Below, piece after piece: positions 42,525 to 53,232 of a DNA stretch of 64,000 bases (within the stretch, counting starts at the first letter, position 1; each line of letters starts with the position of its first letter). The position numbers and the translations under genes are program-made. The stretch is from RPQJ01 sp963732415 (GTDB lineage Bacteria; Pseudomonadota; Gammaproteobacteria; Steroidobacterales; Steroidobacteraceae). Location of the stretch: positions 124,001-188,000 of the forward strand of contig CAVSZK010000005.1 in NCBI GenBank assembly GCA_963732415.1, given 5' to 3'. The notes under the pieces are model-generated. The model saw nothing but the letters and a program-made list of their open reading frames with translations, did no database searches and was not told where the DNA came from.

Positions 42525-44054
42525 TCAGGCGACGCGCACGGGTATGCCGAGCGTGCGGATCTTTTCCGACCACTCGGCAGGTGCGGTCTCGTGTACCGAC
42601 GTGCCGTTCGAATCCACCGCCACGGTGACCGGCATGTCCTTGACGTCGAATTCGTAGATCGCTTCCATGCCGAGCTCGCCGAAGGCCACGACGCGCGCCG
42701 AGCGAATCGCCTTCGAGACCAGGTAGGCCGCACCGCCGACCGCCATCAGGTAGGCCGCCTTGTGCTTGCGGATCGCCTCGATCGCCACCGGGCCGCGCTC
42801 GGACTTGCCGATCATCGCGATCAGGCCGGTCTTCTCGAGCATCATCCCCGTGAACTTGTCCATGCGTGTCGCGGTTGTCGGCCCCGCCGGACCCACCACT
42901 TCGTCGCGCACCGGGTCGACCGGGCCGACGTAGTAGATCGCACGATTGGTGAAATCCACGCCCTCCGGCAATCCCTGCCCGCTCGCGAACAGGTCGGCGA
43001 TGCGCTTGTGCGCCGCGTCGCGACCGGTGAGCATTTTTCCGTTCAGCAGCAGCGTCTCGCCGGGCTTCCAGCTCGCGACTTCGTCACGGGTCAACGTGTT
43101 CAGGTCCACGCGCCGCGAACTGGCGCCAGCGGCCCAGGTCACTTTCGGCCAGGAATCCAGCGACGGGGGCTCGAGCACGGCCGGGCCCGATCCGTCGAGC
43201 ACGAAGTGGGCATGTCGGGTCGCCGCACAGTTCGGGATCATCGCGACCGGTTTCGACGCGGCGTGGGTGGGATAGGTGAGGATCTTGACGTCCAGCACGG
43301 TCGTCAGCCCGCCCAGGCCCTGCGCGCCGATGCCGAGCGCGTTTACCTTCTCGTACAGCGAGATCCTGAGTTCCTCGAGCTTGTTCGACGGACCGCGCTC
43401 GATGAGCTCGTGCATGTCGAGCGGTGCCATCAGCGATTCCTTCGCAAGCAGCATGGCTTTCTCGGCCGTCCCGCCGATACCGATCCCCAGCATGCCCGGC
43501 GGGCACCAGCCCGCGCCCATCGTCGGCACTGTCTTCAACACCCAGTCCTCGATCGAGTCGCTGGGATTCAACATCACGAACTTCGACTTGTTTTCCGAGC
43601 CGCCGCCCTTTGCGGCAACCGTGACCTCGAGCTTGTCGCCAGGCACGAGCTCGACGTGGAACACCGCGGGCGTGTTGTCGCGCGTGTTCCTGCGGGTGAA
43701 TGCGGGATCGTCCACCACCGAGGCGCGCAGCCGGTTGTCCGGGAACTCGTAGGCGCGGTGCACGCCCTCGTTCACCATCTCGGCCAGGCTGCGCTTCGCG
43801 TCCCAGCGCAGGTCCATGCCGACCTTGAGGAACATGTTGACGATGCCCGTGTCCTGGCAGATGGGGCGATGCCCCTCGGCACACATCCGCGAGTTGGTCA
43901 GGATCTGGGCAATCGCATCGCGCGCGGCGGGCGACTGTTCGCGCTCGTAGGCGCGACCGAGATGCGCGATGTAGTCGGCCGGGTGATAGTAGGAAATGAA
44001 TTGCAGCGCGTCGGCGACGCTCTGCACGAAGTCGTCCTCGCGGATCACGGTCAT
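42525..44054 (-). CDS. fumA: class I fumarate hydratase (Fe-S, FumA/FumB type)
   Basis: Protein of 509 residues. Three Cys for the [4Fe-4S] cluster can be placed: HRPICQDTGIVN near residue 103, IPNCAATRHAHF in the middle, and one in WCPPGMLGIGIGG. The C-terminal part is the beta domain of class I enzymes (GPTTATRMDKFTGMMLEKTG). It interconverts fumarate and malate in the TCA cycle and is sensitive to superoxide. ATG 44054 begins the typical N-terminus; gatB precedes it by 11 bp on the same strand. Confidence 0.94.
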   Translation of the reverse strand: MTVIREDDFVQSVADALQFISYYHPADYIAHLGRAYEREQSPAARDAIAQILTNSRMCAEGHRPICQDTGIVNMFLKVGMDLRWDAKRSLAEMVNEGVHRAYEFPDNRLRASVVDDPAFTRRNTRDNTPAVFHVELVPGDKLEVTVAAKGGGSENKSKFVMLNPSDSIEDWVLKTVPTMGAGWCPPGMLGIGIGGTAEKAMLLAKESLMAPLDMHELIERGPSNKLEELRISLYEKVNALGIGAQGLGGLTTVLDVKILTYPTHAASKPVAMIPNCAATRHAHFVLDGSGPAVLEPPSLDSWPKVTWAAGASSRRVDLNTLTRDEVASWKPGETLLLNGKMLTGRDAAHKRIADLFASGQGLPEGVDFTNRAIYYVGPVDPVRDEVVGPAGPTTATRMDKFTGMMLEKTGLIAMIGKSERGPVAIEAIRKHKAAYLMAVGGAAYLVSKAIRSARVVAFGELGMEAIYEFDVKDMPVTVAVDSNGTSVHETAPAEWSEKIRTLGIPVRVA

Positions 44055-44065
44055 GTTGCGGCTCC

Positions 44066-45501
44066 TCAGCCGCTGAGCTTGCGCTTCAGCAGCTCGTTCA
44101 ACTGCGCCGGGTTGGCCTTGCCCTGGGTGGCCTTCATCACCTGGCCGACGAAGAACCCGAACAGCTTGTCCTTGCCTGAGCGGTAGTCGGCGAGCTGCTT
44201 CGGGTTGCCTGCCATCACTTCGTCTATGGCCTTCTCGATCGACGAAGTGTCGGTGATCTGCCGGAGACCGCGTGCGTCGATGATCTCGTCCGCCCCGCTG
44301 CCCTCGGTCCACATCGCCTCGAATACTTCCTTGGCGATCTTGCCGGATATCGTGTTGTCGCCGATGCGTGAGACGAGCTCGGCGAGCGCCGGCGCCGCAA
44401 CGCGGCTCTGCATGATCTCGAGACCGTCACGGTTCAGGGCTCCGGAAAGCTCGCCCATGACCCAGTTGGCGGCGAGCTTATGCTGGCCACCGAGATGCTG
44501 GACCACGTCCTCGTAGTAGGCCGCGAGTTCGCGGCTCGCGGTCAGCACGCCGGCGTCGTACGCCGACAGCCCGTGGTCGGCAACCAGGCGCGCGGCCTTC
44601 TCGTCCGGCAACTCCGGCAGCGTTGCACGCACTGACTCGATCAGCGACTCGTCGATCACCAGCGGCAACAGGTCAGGATCAGGGAAGTAACGGTAGTCGT
44701 TCGCCTCTTCCTTGGAACGCATGGAGCGCGTCTCGCCGCGGTCGGGGTCGTAGAGGCGAGTTTCCTGCACCACCTTGCCGCCGCCCTCGATCAGGTCGAC
44801 CTGGCGCTCGACCTCGAAGTTGATGGCGCGCTCGACGAAGCGGAATGAATTCAGGTTCTTGATCTCGGCGCGGGTGCCGAACTCCTTCTGGCCCTTCGGG
44901 CGCACCGAAACGTTGGCGTCGCAGCGGAACGAGCCTTCCTGCATGTTGCCGTCGCAGATTTCGAGGTAGCGCACCAGCGTGTGGATCTTCTTCATGTACG
45001 CCACGGCTTCCTTCGCCGAGCGCATGTCGGGTTCCGACACGATTTCGAGCAGCGGCGTGCCCGCACGATTGAGATCGATCCCGGAGAGCCCGTGGTAGTC
45101 CTCGTGCAGCGACTTGCCCGCATCTTCCTCGAGGTGGGCGCGGGTAATGCCGACGGTCTTGCTGCTGCCGTCCTCGAGCAGGACTGCCAGCGACCCCGAC
45201 TGCACGACCGGCAACTCGTACTGGCTGATCTGGTAGCCCTTGGGCAGGTCGGGGTAGAAGTAATTCTTGCGCGCGAACACCGAGCGGCGCGCAACCTTCG
45301 CACCGACCGCGAGCCCGAATCGCACCGCCATGCGCACCGCCTCGTGGTTCAGCACCGGCAGCACGCCCGGGTAACCCAGGTCGACCAGGTTGGCCTGGGT
45401 ATTCGGACCGGCGCCGAACGCCGTGGACGAGCCCGAGAAGATCTTGCTGCGCGTGGAGAGCTGCGCGTGGATCTCGAGGCCGATGACGGTTTCCCATTCC
45501 A

Positions 45502-45502
<1 letters not shown>
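44066..45502 (-). CDS. gatB: Asp/Glu-tRNA amidotransferase subunit B
   Basis: Protein of 478 residues. It activates Glu or Asp on misacylated tRNA for amidation. VIGLEIHAQLSTRSKIF is the N-terminal signature and DLNRAGTPLLEIVSEPDM the family block; the C-terminal YqeY-like tRNA-binding domain ends in GQVMKATQGKANPAQLNELL. ATG 45502 overlaps the gatA stop (TGATG). Presence of gatCAB together with a tRNA-Gln suggests Gln-tRNA(Gln) and/or Asn-tRNA(Asn) is formed by transamidation. Confidence 0.96.
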
Positions 45503-46980
<1,478 letters not shown>

Positions 46981-46983
46981 GCC

Positions 46984-47274
46984 TCAGTCGATGACTTTGG
47001 GGACGAGGTACAGGCCGGCCGCGACTGCGGTGGCGTTCTGCTGGTACTTCTCGTGCCTGTCGGTCTCGGTTACCAGGTCCGGGCGCAGGCGCTGGGCCTG
47101 GTCCGCGAGCGGGTGGGCCATGGGCGTGACCCCGCTGGTGTCGGCGGCCGACAGCTGCTCGACGAAATCGATGATGCTGGACAGGCTGTCGACGTAGACG
47201 GGCAACTGCGCCTCGCTGATCTCGAGGCGAGCGAGGTGGGCGATGCCCTCCACCTGGGCACGAGTCAAACTCAT
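46984..47274 (-). CDS. gatC: Asp/Glu-tRNA amidotransferase subunit C
   Basis: Protein of 96 residues, the small subunit that wraps between GatA and GatB. The typical GatC lines are VEGIAHLARLEISEAQLPVY at the start and a C-terminal RPDLVTETDRHEKYQQNA followed by GLYLVPKVID. It begins the gatCAB operon, divergent from mreB with 133 bp between their starts. Confidence 0.95.
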   Translation of the reverse strand: MSLTRAQVEGIAHLARLEISEAQLPVYVDSLSSIIDFVEQLSAADTSGVTPMAHPLADQAQRLRPDLVTETDRHEKYQQNATAVAAGLYLVPKVID

Positions 47275-47407
47275 GAAAAGCTCGCAGAACCGGAAAAAAC
47301 AGTCGATAAATCATACACGTCGCCTTGCCGAAAGTCCTGACAATGGTTAAATTGTCCTGATGCCGCGCAACCGCGCGCCCCTCCTCCTGCTGGTCACTTT
47401 TCCCCAG

Positions 47408-48451
47408 ATGTTCAAGAAACTCCGAGGCTATTTTTCCAACGACCTCTCGATCGACCTAGGCACCGCCAACACTCTCATCTACGTCCGCGGCAAGGGCATC
47501 GTGCTGAACGAGCCCTCGGTCGTCGCGATACGCGAAGAGCCCTCGCGCGGCGGCAAGAAGATCGAGGCAGTCGGTACGGAAGCGAAGAACATGCTGGGCC
47601 GCACGCCCGGCAACATCACGGCAATCCGCCCGTTGAAGGACGGTGTGATCGCGGACTTCACCGTTACCGAGAAGATGCTGCAGTACTTCATCGAGAAGGT
47701 GCACGGCAACCGGATGATTCGCCCGAGCCCGCGAGTCCTGGTGTGCGTGCCCTACGGCTCGACCCAGGTCGAGCGGCGGGCGATCCAGGAATCGGCCGAG
47801 GGTGCCGGCGCGCGCTGGGTGCGCCTGATCGAGGAACCGATGGCGGCCGCGGTCGGCGCGGGCATGCCCGTGCACGAGGCACGCGGTTCGATGGTGCTGG
47901 ACGTCGGCGGCGGCACCTCCGAAGTGGCGGTCATTTCGCTGAACGGCATCGTGTACGCCGCATCCGTGCGCCTCGGCGGCGACCGCTTCGACGAGGCGAT
48001 CATCAATTACGTGCGGCGGAACTACGGGATCCTGATTGGCGAGGCAACTGCCGAACGCATCAAGATCGAAATCGGCTCGGCGTATCCAGGCCAGCAGGTT
48101 CGCGAAATATCAGTCAGGGGTCGCAACCTCTCCGAAGGCGTGCCGCGCAGCTTCACACTGAACTCGAACGAGATCCTCGAGGCGCTGCAGGAGCCGTTGC
48201 AGGGCATCGTCGGTGCGGTCAAGGCCGCTCTCGAACAGACTCCGCCGGAGCTCGGCTCGGACGTCGCTGACCGCGGCATCGTACTGACGGGCGGTGGCGC
48301 GCTGCTGCGCGACATCGACAAGCTGCTGATGGAAGAAACGGGCCTGCCGGTCGTGGTGGCCGAGGACCCGCTCACCTGCGTGGCACGCGGCGGCGGCAAG
48401 ATGCTGGAACTGATCGACGAACACGGCCCGGGCCTCTTCGGGCTCGACTGA
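47408..48451 (+). CDS. mreB: rod-shape actin homologue MreB
   Basis: Protein of 347 residues from ATG 47408. Actin-fold nucleotide-binding segments are SIDLGTANTLIYVRG (phosphate 1), VLDVGGGTSEVAVISL (phosphate 2) and ADRGIVLTGGGALLRDI (adenosine). MreB filaments on the inner membrane guide the elongasome. An upstream ATG (47360) adds 16 hydrophobic residues not typical for the family. It starts the run mreB-mreC-mreD-mrdA-rodA-mltB-dacA. Confidence 0.97.
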   Translation: MFKKLRGYFSNDLSIDLGTANTLIYVRGKGIVLNEPSVVAIREEPSRGGKKIEAVGTEAKNMLGRTPGNITAIRPLKDGVIADFTVTEKMLQYFIEKVHGNRMIRPSPRVLVCVPYGSTQVERRAIQESAEGAGARWVRLIEEPMAAAVGAGMPVHEARGSMVLDVGGGTSEVAVISLNGIVYAASVRLGGDRFDEAIINYVRRNYGILIGEATAERIKIEIGSAYPGQQVREISVRGRNLSEGVPRSFTLNSNEILEALQEPLQGIVGAVKAALEQTPPELGSDVADRGIVLTGGGALLRDIDKLLMEETGLPVVVAEDPLTCVARGGGKMLELIDEHGPGLFGLD

Positions 48452-48482
48452 TCGCGAGCGTGACCGCCCAGCTGCCGCCACC

Positions 48483-49559
48483 GTGGTAGAACTGAGCCAC
48501 GACTCGCGCCCGATCATCGGCCGCGGCACACCGCTGGTTGCCACGTTCCTGATGCTCGCGGCCGCCTCGATCGCGCTGATGGTGGCCGACGTCCGTTACG
48601 AGCAGCTCGAGCGGGTGCGCGGCTGGATGAATTCCGCCGCCTATCCGCTGCAGCTCGCCATCGACCTGCCGTTCAGCGCCTGGGAATCGATTGCGGGCTG
48701 GTTCGCGGACAGCGACAGCCTGCGCCAGCAGAATCTCGAGCTCTCCGCGCAGCTGCGTGACGCGAAACTGCAGCTGCAGCGCTTCGATGCACTCGACCAG
48801 GAGAACCGGCGGCTGCGCGAAATGCGCGGCAGTTCGGCTGCAGTCGCGAAGCGCGCCATGGTCGCCTCAATTCTCAAGGTGGACCTCGATCCGTTCCGTC
48901 ACCGCGTACTGCTCGACCGCGGCGCTTCCGACGGTGTATTCAAGGGCCAGACGGTGCTCGATGCACAGGGCATCTTCGGCCAGGTATGGCGCGTCAACAC
49001 GCGCACATCCGAGGTGATACTGATCAGCGACGCGGAGCACGCGATTCCGGTGAAGTCGAACCGCAGCGGCGTGCGCACCATTGCGGTCGGCACAGGCGAT
49101 CCGGATCGACTGTCGCTTCCGTTCGTCACCGGTGAGTCCGACATCCGCAAGGGAGACCTGCTGATATCGACCGGCATGGGAGGCGTGTTCCCTCCAGGCT
49201 ATCCGGTCGCTACCGTCACCAGGGTCGAGCGTACCTCCAAGGCGACTTTTGCCATCGTCGAGGCGCGGCCAAGCGCGGCTCTCGACCGCGACAGCGAAGT
49301 GATGCTGGTGTGGTTCGACGCACCGCAGCCCGAGACGGAAGCCGCGACCGAGTCGGCGCCTGTCGAATCGGCGCACGCCCAATCGGCAGCTGCACAATCG
49401 ACGCCCGCACCATCGACGCCCGCGCCATCGACGCCCGCGCCATCGACGCCCGCACCATCGACGCCCGCGCCATCGACGCCCGCGCCATCGACGCCCGCGC
49501 CATCGACGCCCGCGCCATCGACGCCCGCGCCCGATGCGGCCGCTGGAGCAGCACAATGA
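48483..49559 (+). CDS. mreC: rod-shape-determining protein MreC with TPAPS-repeat tail
   Basis: Protein of 358 residues. One membrane helix (about 18-35), a periplasmic coiled coil (LRQQNLELSAQLRDAKLQLQ) and two beta domains ending in EVMLVWFDAP form a complete MreC. After about residue 275 there is an extra tail of some 80 residues: Ala/Glu/Ser-rich, then nine copies of TPAPS encoded by a 15-bp tandem repeat. Tails of this sort are variable among MreCs and likely flexible in the periplasm. Start is GTG 48483; the stop overlaps mreD. Confidence 0.94.
   Translation: MVELSHDSRPIIGRGTPLVATFLMLAAASIALMVADVRYEQLERVRGWMNSAAYPLQLAIDLPFSAWESIAGWFADSDSLRQQNLELSAQLRDAKLQLQRFDALDQENRRLREMRGSSAAVAKRAMVASILKVDLDPFRHRVLLDRGASDGVFKGQTVLDAQGIFGQVWRVNTRTSEVILISDAEHAIPVKSNRSGVRTIAVGTGDPDRLSLPFVTGESDIRKGDLLISTGMGGVFPPGYPVATVTRVERTSKATFAIVEARPSAALDRDSEVMLVWFDAPQPETEAATESAPVESAHAQSAAAQSTPAPSTPAPSTPAPSTPAPSTPAPSTPAPSTPAPSTPAPSTPAPDAAAGAAQ
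49401..49535 (+). repeat. 15-bp tandem repeat, nine copies, in mreC
   Basis: The unit ACGCCCGC(G/A)CCATCG is repeated nine times with almost no variation (A at one position in two copies). It encodes TPAPS in frame, and the near identity of copies points to recent expansion by slippage. Copy-number changes keep the mreC frame open because the unit is a multiple of three. Confidence 0.95.
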
Positions 49560-50038
49560 GGCGCAGCATGCTCGGTCGCCGGATCCTGTACTGGCTCAGT
49601 GTCGCCGCTGGCCTCGCGCTGGCGATCGTGCCTCTGCCTGGCTGGCTGGACGCGGCGCGGCCCGACTTCGCGCTGCTTGCAGTCGTCTACTGGATCCTTT
49701 CGAGCCCGCGCATCGCAGGCCTGTGGTACGCGTGGCTCGCCGGGTTGTTTCTCGACGTGCTGCGCGGCATGGTGCTCGGTCAGCACGCACTCGGGTTCCT
49801 GGTCGTGGCGTTCCTTACGCACCGCCTTCAGCTGCGCATGCGCATGTTCCCGATTCCCCACCAGGCCGCTGCAGTTCTGCTGCTGCTCGCGCTGTACCAC
49901 TTCATCATCTTCTGGACCGATGGGCTGACCGGCCACGGCTACACGGAATGGAATCGCTGGCTTCCGGTGCTCTCGGGAGCCCTGCTCTGGCCGCTGATCG
50001 TCGCGGCGGGCGACACGCTGACCCGACGTTCGCGCTGA
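49556..50038 (+). CDS. mreD: rod-shape-determining protein MreD
   Basis: Protein of 160 residues with five predicted membrane helices. SPRIAGLWYAWLAGLFLDVL is the typical MreD line. It joins MreC and RodA/PBP2 in the elongasome at the inner membrane. ATG 49556 overlaps the mreC stop (ATGA). mrdA follows after 9 nt. Confidence 0.93.
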   Translation: MRRSMLGRRILYWLSVAAGLALAIVPLPGWLDAARPDFALLAVVYWILSSPRIAGLWYAWLAGLFLDVLRGMVLGQHALGFLVVAFLTHRLQLRMRMFPIPHQAAAVLLLLALYHFIIFWTDGLTGHGYTEWNRWLPVLSGALLWPLIVAAGDTLTRRSR

Positions 50039-50047
50039 TCGGTCACT

Positions 50048-52090
50048 ATGGCCCGCACAGTCCGCCTCAAGGATCACTGGGCTGAGCAGCGCATGTTCGG
50101 CCGGCGGGTGATCGCCGCGACGCTGGTGATCCTCCTGTGCCTGTCGGCCCTGGTTGCGCGGCTCGTCTACCTGCAGGTACTCAGGTACGACTATTTCAGC
50201 GAACTCTCGCAGGGCAACCGCATCCGCATCGATCCCGTGCCACCGAGCCGTGGCCTGGTGCTGGACCGAAACGGCGTCCCGCTCGCGCTGAACCGCCCGT
50301 CCTACCAGCTCGAGATCACTCGCGAGCAGACTCCTGACCTGGAGGAAACACTGTCACGGCTGGTCGAGCTCAAGCTGCTGCCGGCCGAGGAACACGACCG
50401 CGTGTTGCGCACGATCAAGGCGCGCCGCGCGTTCGACTCGGTGCCCGTACGGCTGCAGTTGAGCGAGGAGGAACTCGCGCGGTTCGCCGTTCGACGGCAA
50501 GACTTTCCGGGCGTCGAGGTCAGGCCGAGGCTGACCCGCTACTACCCGCTGGGCGGCACCGGCGTCCACGCGCTCGGTTACGTGGCCGCCATCAGCGAAC
50601 AGGACGAGAAGCGGATCGACGTGGCCAACTATGCTGGTACGACGCTGATCGGCAAGCTTGGCGTGGAGCGTGCCTATGAAGACGAACTGCACGGCGAGAC
50701 CGGCTACCAGCAGCTGCTGGTGAATGCGCAGGGCCGCCACGTGGAGCGCGTGGGTACCGAGGCTGCAGACCTGCAGCGGCGCGAGCCCGTCGCCGGCAAC
50801 GACCTCTACCTGGCGGTAGATGCGCGAGTACAGAAGGCCGCCGAGGACGCACTTGCCGGCCAGCGCGCCGCCGTGGTCGCCATTGACCCGCGCAATGGCG
50901 ACGTGCTCGCATTCGTGAGCACCCCGACCTTTGACCCGAACGGCTTCGCGCGAGGACTGTCGTACGCGGAATACGCTGCGCTATCCGAAAACATCGACGT
51001 ACCCCTCTACGACCGCGCGCTGCGCGGCGTCTACCCCCCCGGCTCGACGATAAAGCCGCTGATCGCGCTTGCCGGGCTCGAATACGGCATCGCCGATCCC
51101 GACCGGACTGAATTCTGCCGTGGCTACTACCAGCTGCCGGGCGACAGCCACCGTTATCGCGACTGGAAAAAGGGCGGGCACGGCACGGTTAACATGCATT
51201 CGGCGATCGCCCAGTCCTGCGACGTGTATTTCTACGGGCTCGCACAGCAGCTCGGCATCGACCGCATGCACGATTTCCTCTCGAAGTTCGGTCTCGGCGC
51301 CGAAACCGGCATCGACATCGGCGGCGAGCGCTCGGCGCTGCTGCCTTCGCGCGACTGGAAGAAGATGGCCTTCAAGCGCAGGGAACAACAGGTCTGGTTC
51401 CCGGGCGAGACCGTCATCGCGGGCATTGGGCAGGGATACATGCTGACGACACCGCTGCAGCTTGCGCATGTTGCGGCGACGATCTCCATGCGCGGCAAGC
51501 GATACGCGCCGCGGCTCGTGACGCGCATCCGCGATTCGAGTACTGGCGAAATAAAGGTACTGCCGCCGCGCGAGCTGGCGCCGGTAGAGGTGAGCGACCC
51601 AGCGTACTGGGACGTGATCATCGGCGGCATGATCGGGGTGACCAACGACTCGAATGGCACGGCGCGCCGCCTGCAGGTCGGGGCGCCTTACCAGATAGCC
51701 GGGAAATCCGGCACCGCGCAGGTGTTCGGCATCAAGCAGAACGAAAAATACAAGGAATCGGAAGTAGCCGACCGGCTGCGCGACCACGGCCTTTTCATCG
51801 CTTTTGCGCCCGCACTGGACCCGCGGATCGCAGTGGCGGTGGTGGTGGAGAACGGGCGCAGCGGAAGCGGTACGGCCGGACCGATCGCGCGCAAGGTGAT
51901 TGACGCGTACCTGCTGCCAGACTCTGCAGCAGCTCCCGCTACTGGCGCGGCGGTTTCACGGCCCACGGGCGCGCCGCCCAACGAAGCCGCCGGCGCTGGC
52001 GCGTCACCTGCGACGGGCACGCGGCCAGAGGCAGCCGGTGCGGCGCCGCCGCAGCCGGCACCCGTCGCCACCGGAGGAGTCGAGGAATGA
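50048..52090 (+). CDS. mrdA: penicillin-binding protein 2
   Basis: Protein of 680 residues. It has a cytoplasmic start, one membrane helix (about 18-40), a pedestal domain, and a transpeptidase domain with S-x-x-K in PPGSTIKPLIAL, S-x-D in AQSCDVYFY and K-S-G-T-A in IAGKSGTAQVF. It crosslinks peptidoglycan during elongation together with RodA. The last 60 residues are a Pro/Ala/Gly-rich tail beyond the usual end of PBP2 (633 in E. coli). Its stop overlaps rodA (ATGA). Confidence 0.96.
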   Translation: MARTVRLKDHWAEQRMFGRRVIAATLVILLCLSALVARLVYLQVLRYDYFSELSQGNRIRIDPVPPSRGLVLDRNGVPLALNRPSYQLEITREQTPDLEETLSRLVELKLLPAEEHDRVLRTIKARRAFDSVPVRLQLSEEELARFAVRRQDFPGVEVRPRLTRYYPLGGTGVHALGYVAAISEQDEKRIDVANYAGTTLIGKLGVERAYEDELHGETGYQQLLVNAQGRHVERVGTEAADLQRREPVAGNDLYLAVDARVQKAAEDALAGQRAAVVAIDPRNGDVLAFVSTPTFDPNGFARGLSYAEYAALSENIDVPLYDRALRGVYPPGSTIKPLIALAGLEYGIADPDRTEFCRGYYQLPGDSHRYRDWKKGGHGTVNMHSAIAQSCDVYFYGLAQQLGIDRMHDFLSKFGLGAETGIDIGGERSALLPSRDWKKMAFKRREQQVWFPGETVIAGIGQGYMLTTPLQLAHVAATISMRGKRYAPRLVTRIRDSSTGEIKVLPPRELAPVEVSDPAYWDVIIGGMIGVTNDSNGTARRLQVGAPYQIAGKSGTAQVFGIKQNEKYKESEVADRLRDHGLFIAFAPALDPRIAVAVVVENGRSGSGTAGPIARKVIDAYLLPDSAAAPATGAAVSRPTGAPPNEAAGAGASPATGTRPEAAGAAPPQPAPVATGGVEE

Positions 52091-53232
52091 GGAACGAGAT
52101 CGCCGGACCCGGGTACTCGAGCCGCACTCGAAGGACGCTGACGCTCACCGGGCGGCTGATGGACGTGCTGCACCTCGACGGGCCGCTGCTGCTGAGTGTG
52201 CTCGCAGTCTGCGCTGCCGGCCTCGTCGTCCTCTACAGCGCCGCCGGCGAGGAACTCAACGTATTCCTCGCCCAGGCCGCGCGCGTCGGGCTGGCGCTCG
52301 GAGTGACGGTCGCGGTGGCCCAGGTACCTCCGCGCCTGATGCGAGTCGGCGCTCCGTGGCTCTACGCGCTGGGTGTGCTGCTGCTGGTCGTGGTCGCGGT
52401 CAAGGGTGACGTATCGATGGGCGCCCAGCGCTGGCTCAATCTCGGCTTCGTGCGCTTCCAGCCCTCGGAGATGATGAAGATCGCCGTTCCACTCGCCTGC
52501 GCCTGGTACCTGCACGACAGGCCGTTGCCGCCGGACCTGCGCTCGCTGCTGGTGCTGGGCGTAGCGGTACTGGTGCCGGTGCTGCTGATTGCGGAACAGC
52601 CGGACCTCGGCACGGCGCTGCTGGTCACCGCCGGCGGCACGATGGTCGTGCTGCTTGCCGGGCTGCAGCTGCGCTACATTGCGGGCCTGGGCGCGGCGTT
52701 CCTGGCGGCGGTGCCCGTGGCATGGCACTTCATGCACGACTACCAGCGAAAGCGCGTGCTGATGTTCCTGAACCCGCAGGACGATCCGCTGGGGGCCGGA
52801 TATCACACGATCCAGTCGCAGATAGCGATCGGCTCGGGCGGCCTGTTCGGCAAGGGGTACATGGGCGGCAGCCAGTCGCAACTGGAGTTCCTGCCGGAGC
52901 GCTCGACGGATTTCATCTTCGCGGTGATCGGCGAGGAATGGGGACTGGTCGGGCTCGGCGTGCTGATGGCGCTTTACATGCTGGTCGTCGCCCGCGGGCT
53001 CTACATCGCCGTCCAGGCGCAGGACACCTTTTCGCGGCTGATGGCTGGCTCACTGACCCTGACATTTGCCGTCTACGTGTTCGTCAACAGCGGAATGGTC
53101 GCAGGACTCCTGCCGGTCGTGGGCGTGCCGCTGCCACTCGTGAGCTACGGCGGCACGTCGATGGTGACCCTCATGGCCGGCTTCGGTATCCTGATGTCCA
53201 TCCACTCCCGCCGGAAACTCGTCTCGACGTGA
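52087..53232 (+). CDS. mrdB: SEDS peptidoglycan polymerase RodA
   Basis: Protein of 381 residues with about ten membrane helices. SEDS signatures are AQRWLNLGFVRFQPSEMMKI, PDLGTALLV (catalytic Asp region) and VGVPLPLVSYGGTSMVTLMAGFG near the end. RodA polymerises glycan strands in complex with PBP2, encoded directly upstream with a 4-nt overlap. Length is close to E. coli RodA (370). Confidence 0.97.
   Translation: MRNEIAGPGYSSRTRRTLTLTGRLMDVLHLDGPLLLSVLAVCAAGLVVLYSAAGEELNVFLAQAARVGLALGVTVAVAQVPPRLMRVGAPWLYALGVLLLVVVAVKGDVSMGAQRWLNLGFVRFQPSEMMKIAVPLACAWYLHDRPLPPDLRSLLVLGVAVLVPVLLIAEQPDLGTALLVTAGGTMVVLLAGLQLRYIAGLGAAFLAAVPVAWHFMHDYQRKRVLMFLNPQDDPLGAGYHTIQSQIAIGSGGLFGKGYMGGSQSQLEFLPERSTDFIFAVIGEEWGLVGLGVLMALYMLVVARGLYIAVQAQDTFSRLMAGSLTLTFAVYVFVNSGMVAGLLPVVGVPLPLVSYGGTSMVTLMAGFGILMSIHSRRKLVST

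Noticed and set aside
49401..49535. possible CRISPR array
   Set aside because: The 15-bp units are directly tandem with no spacers and encode TPAPS in the mreC frame.
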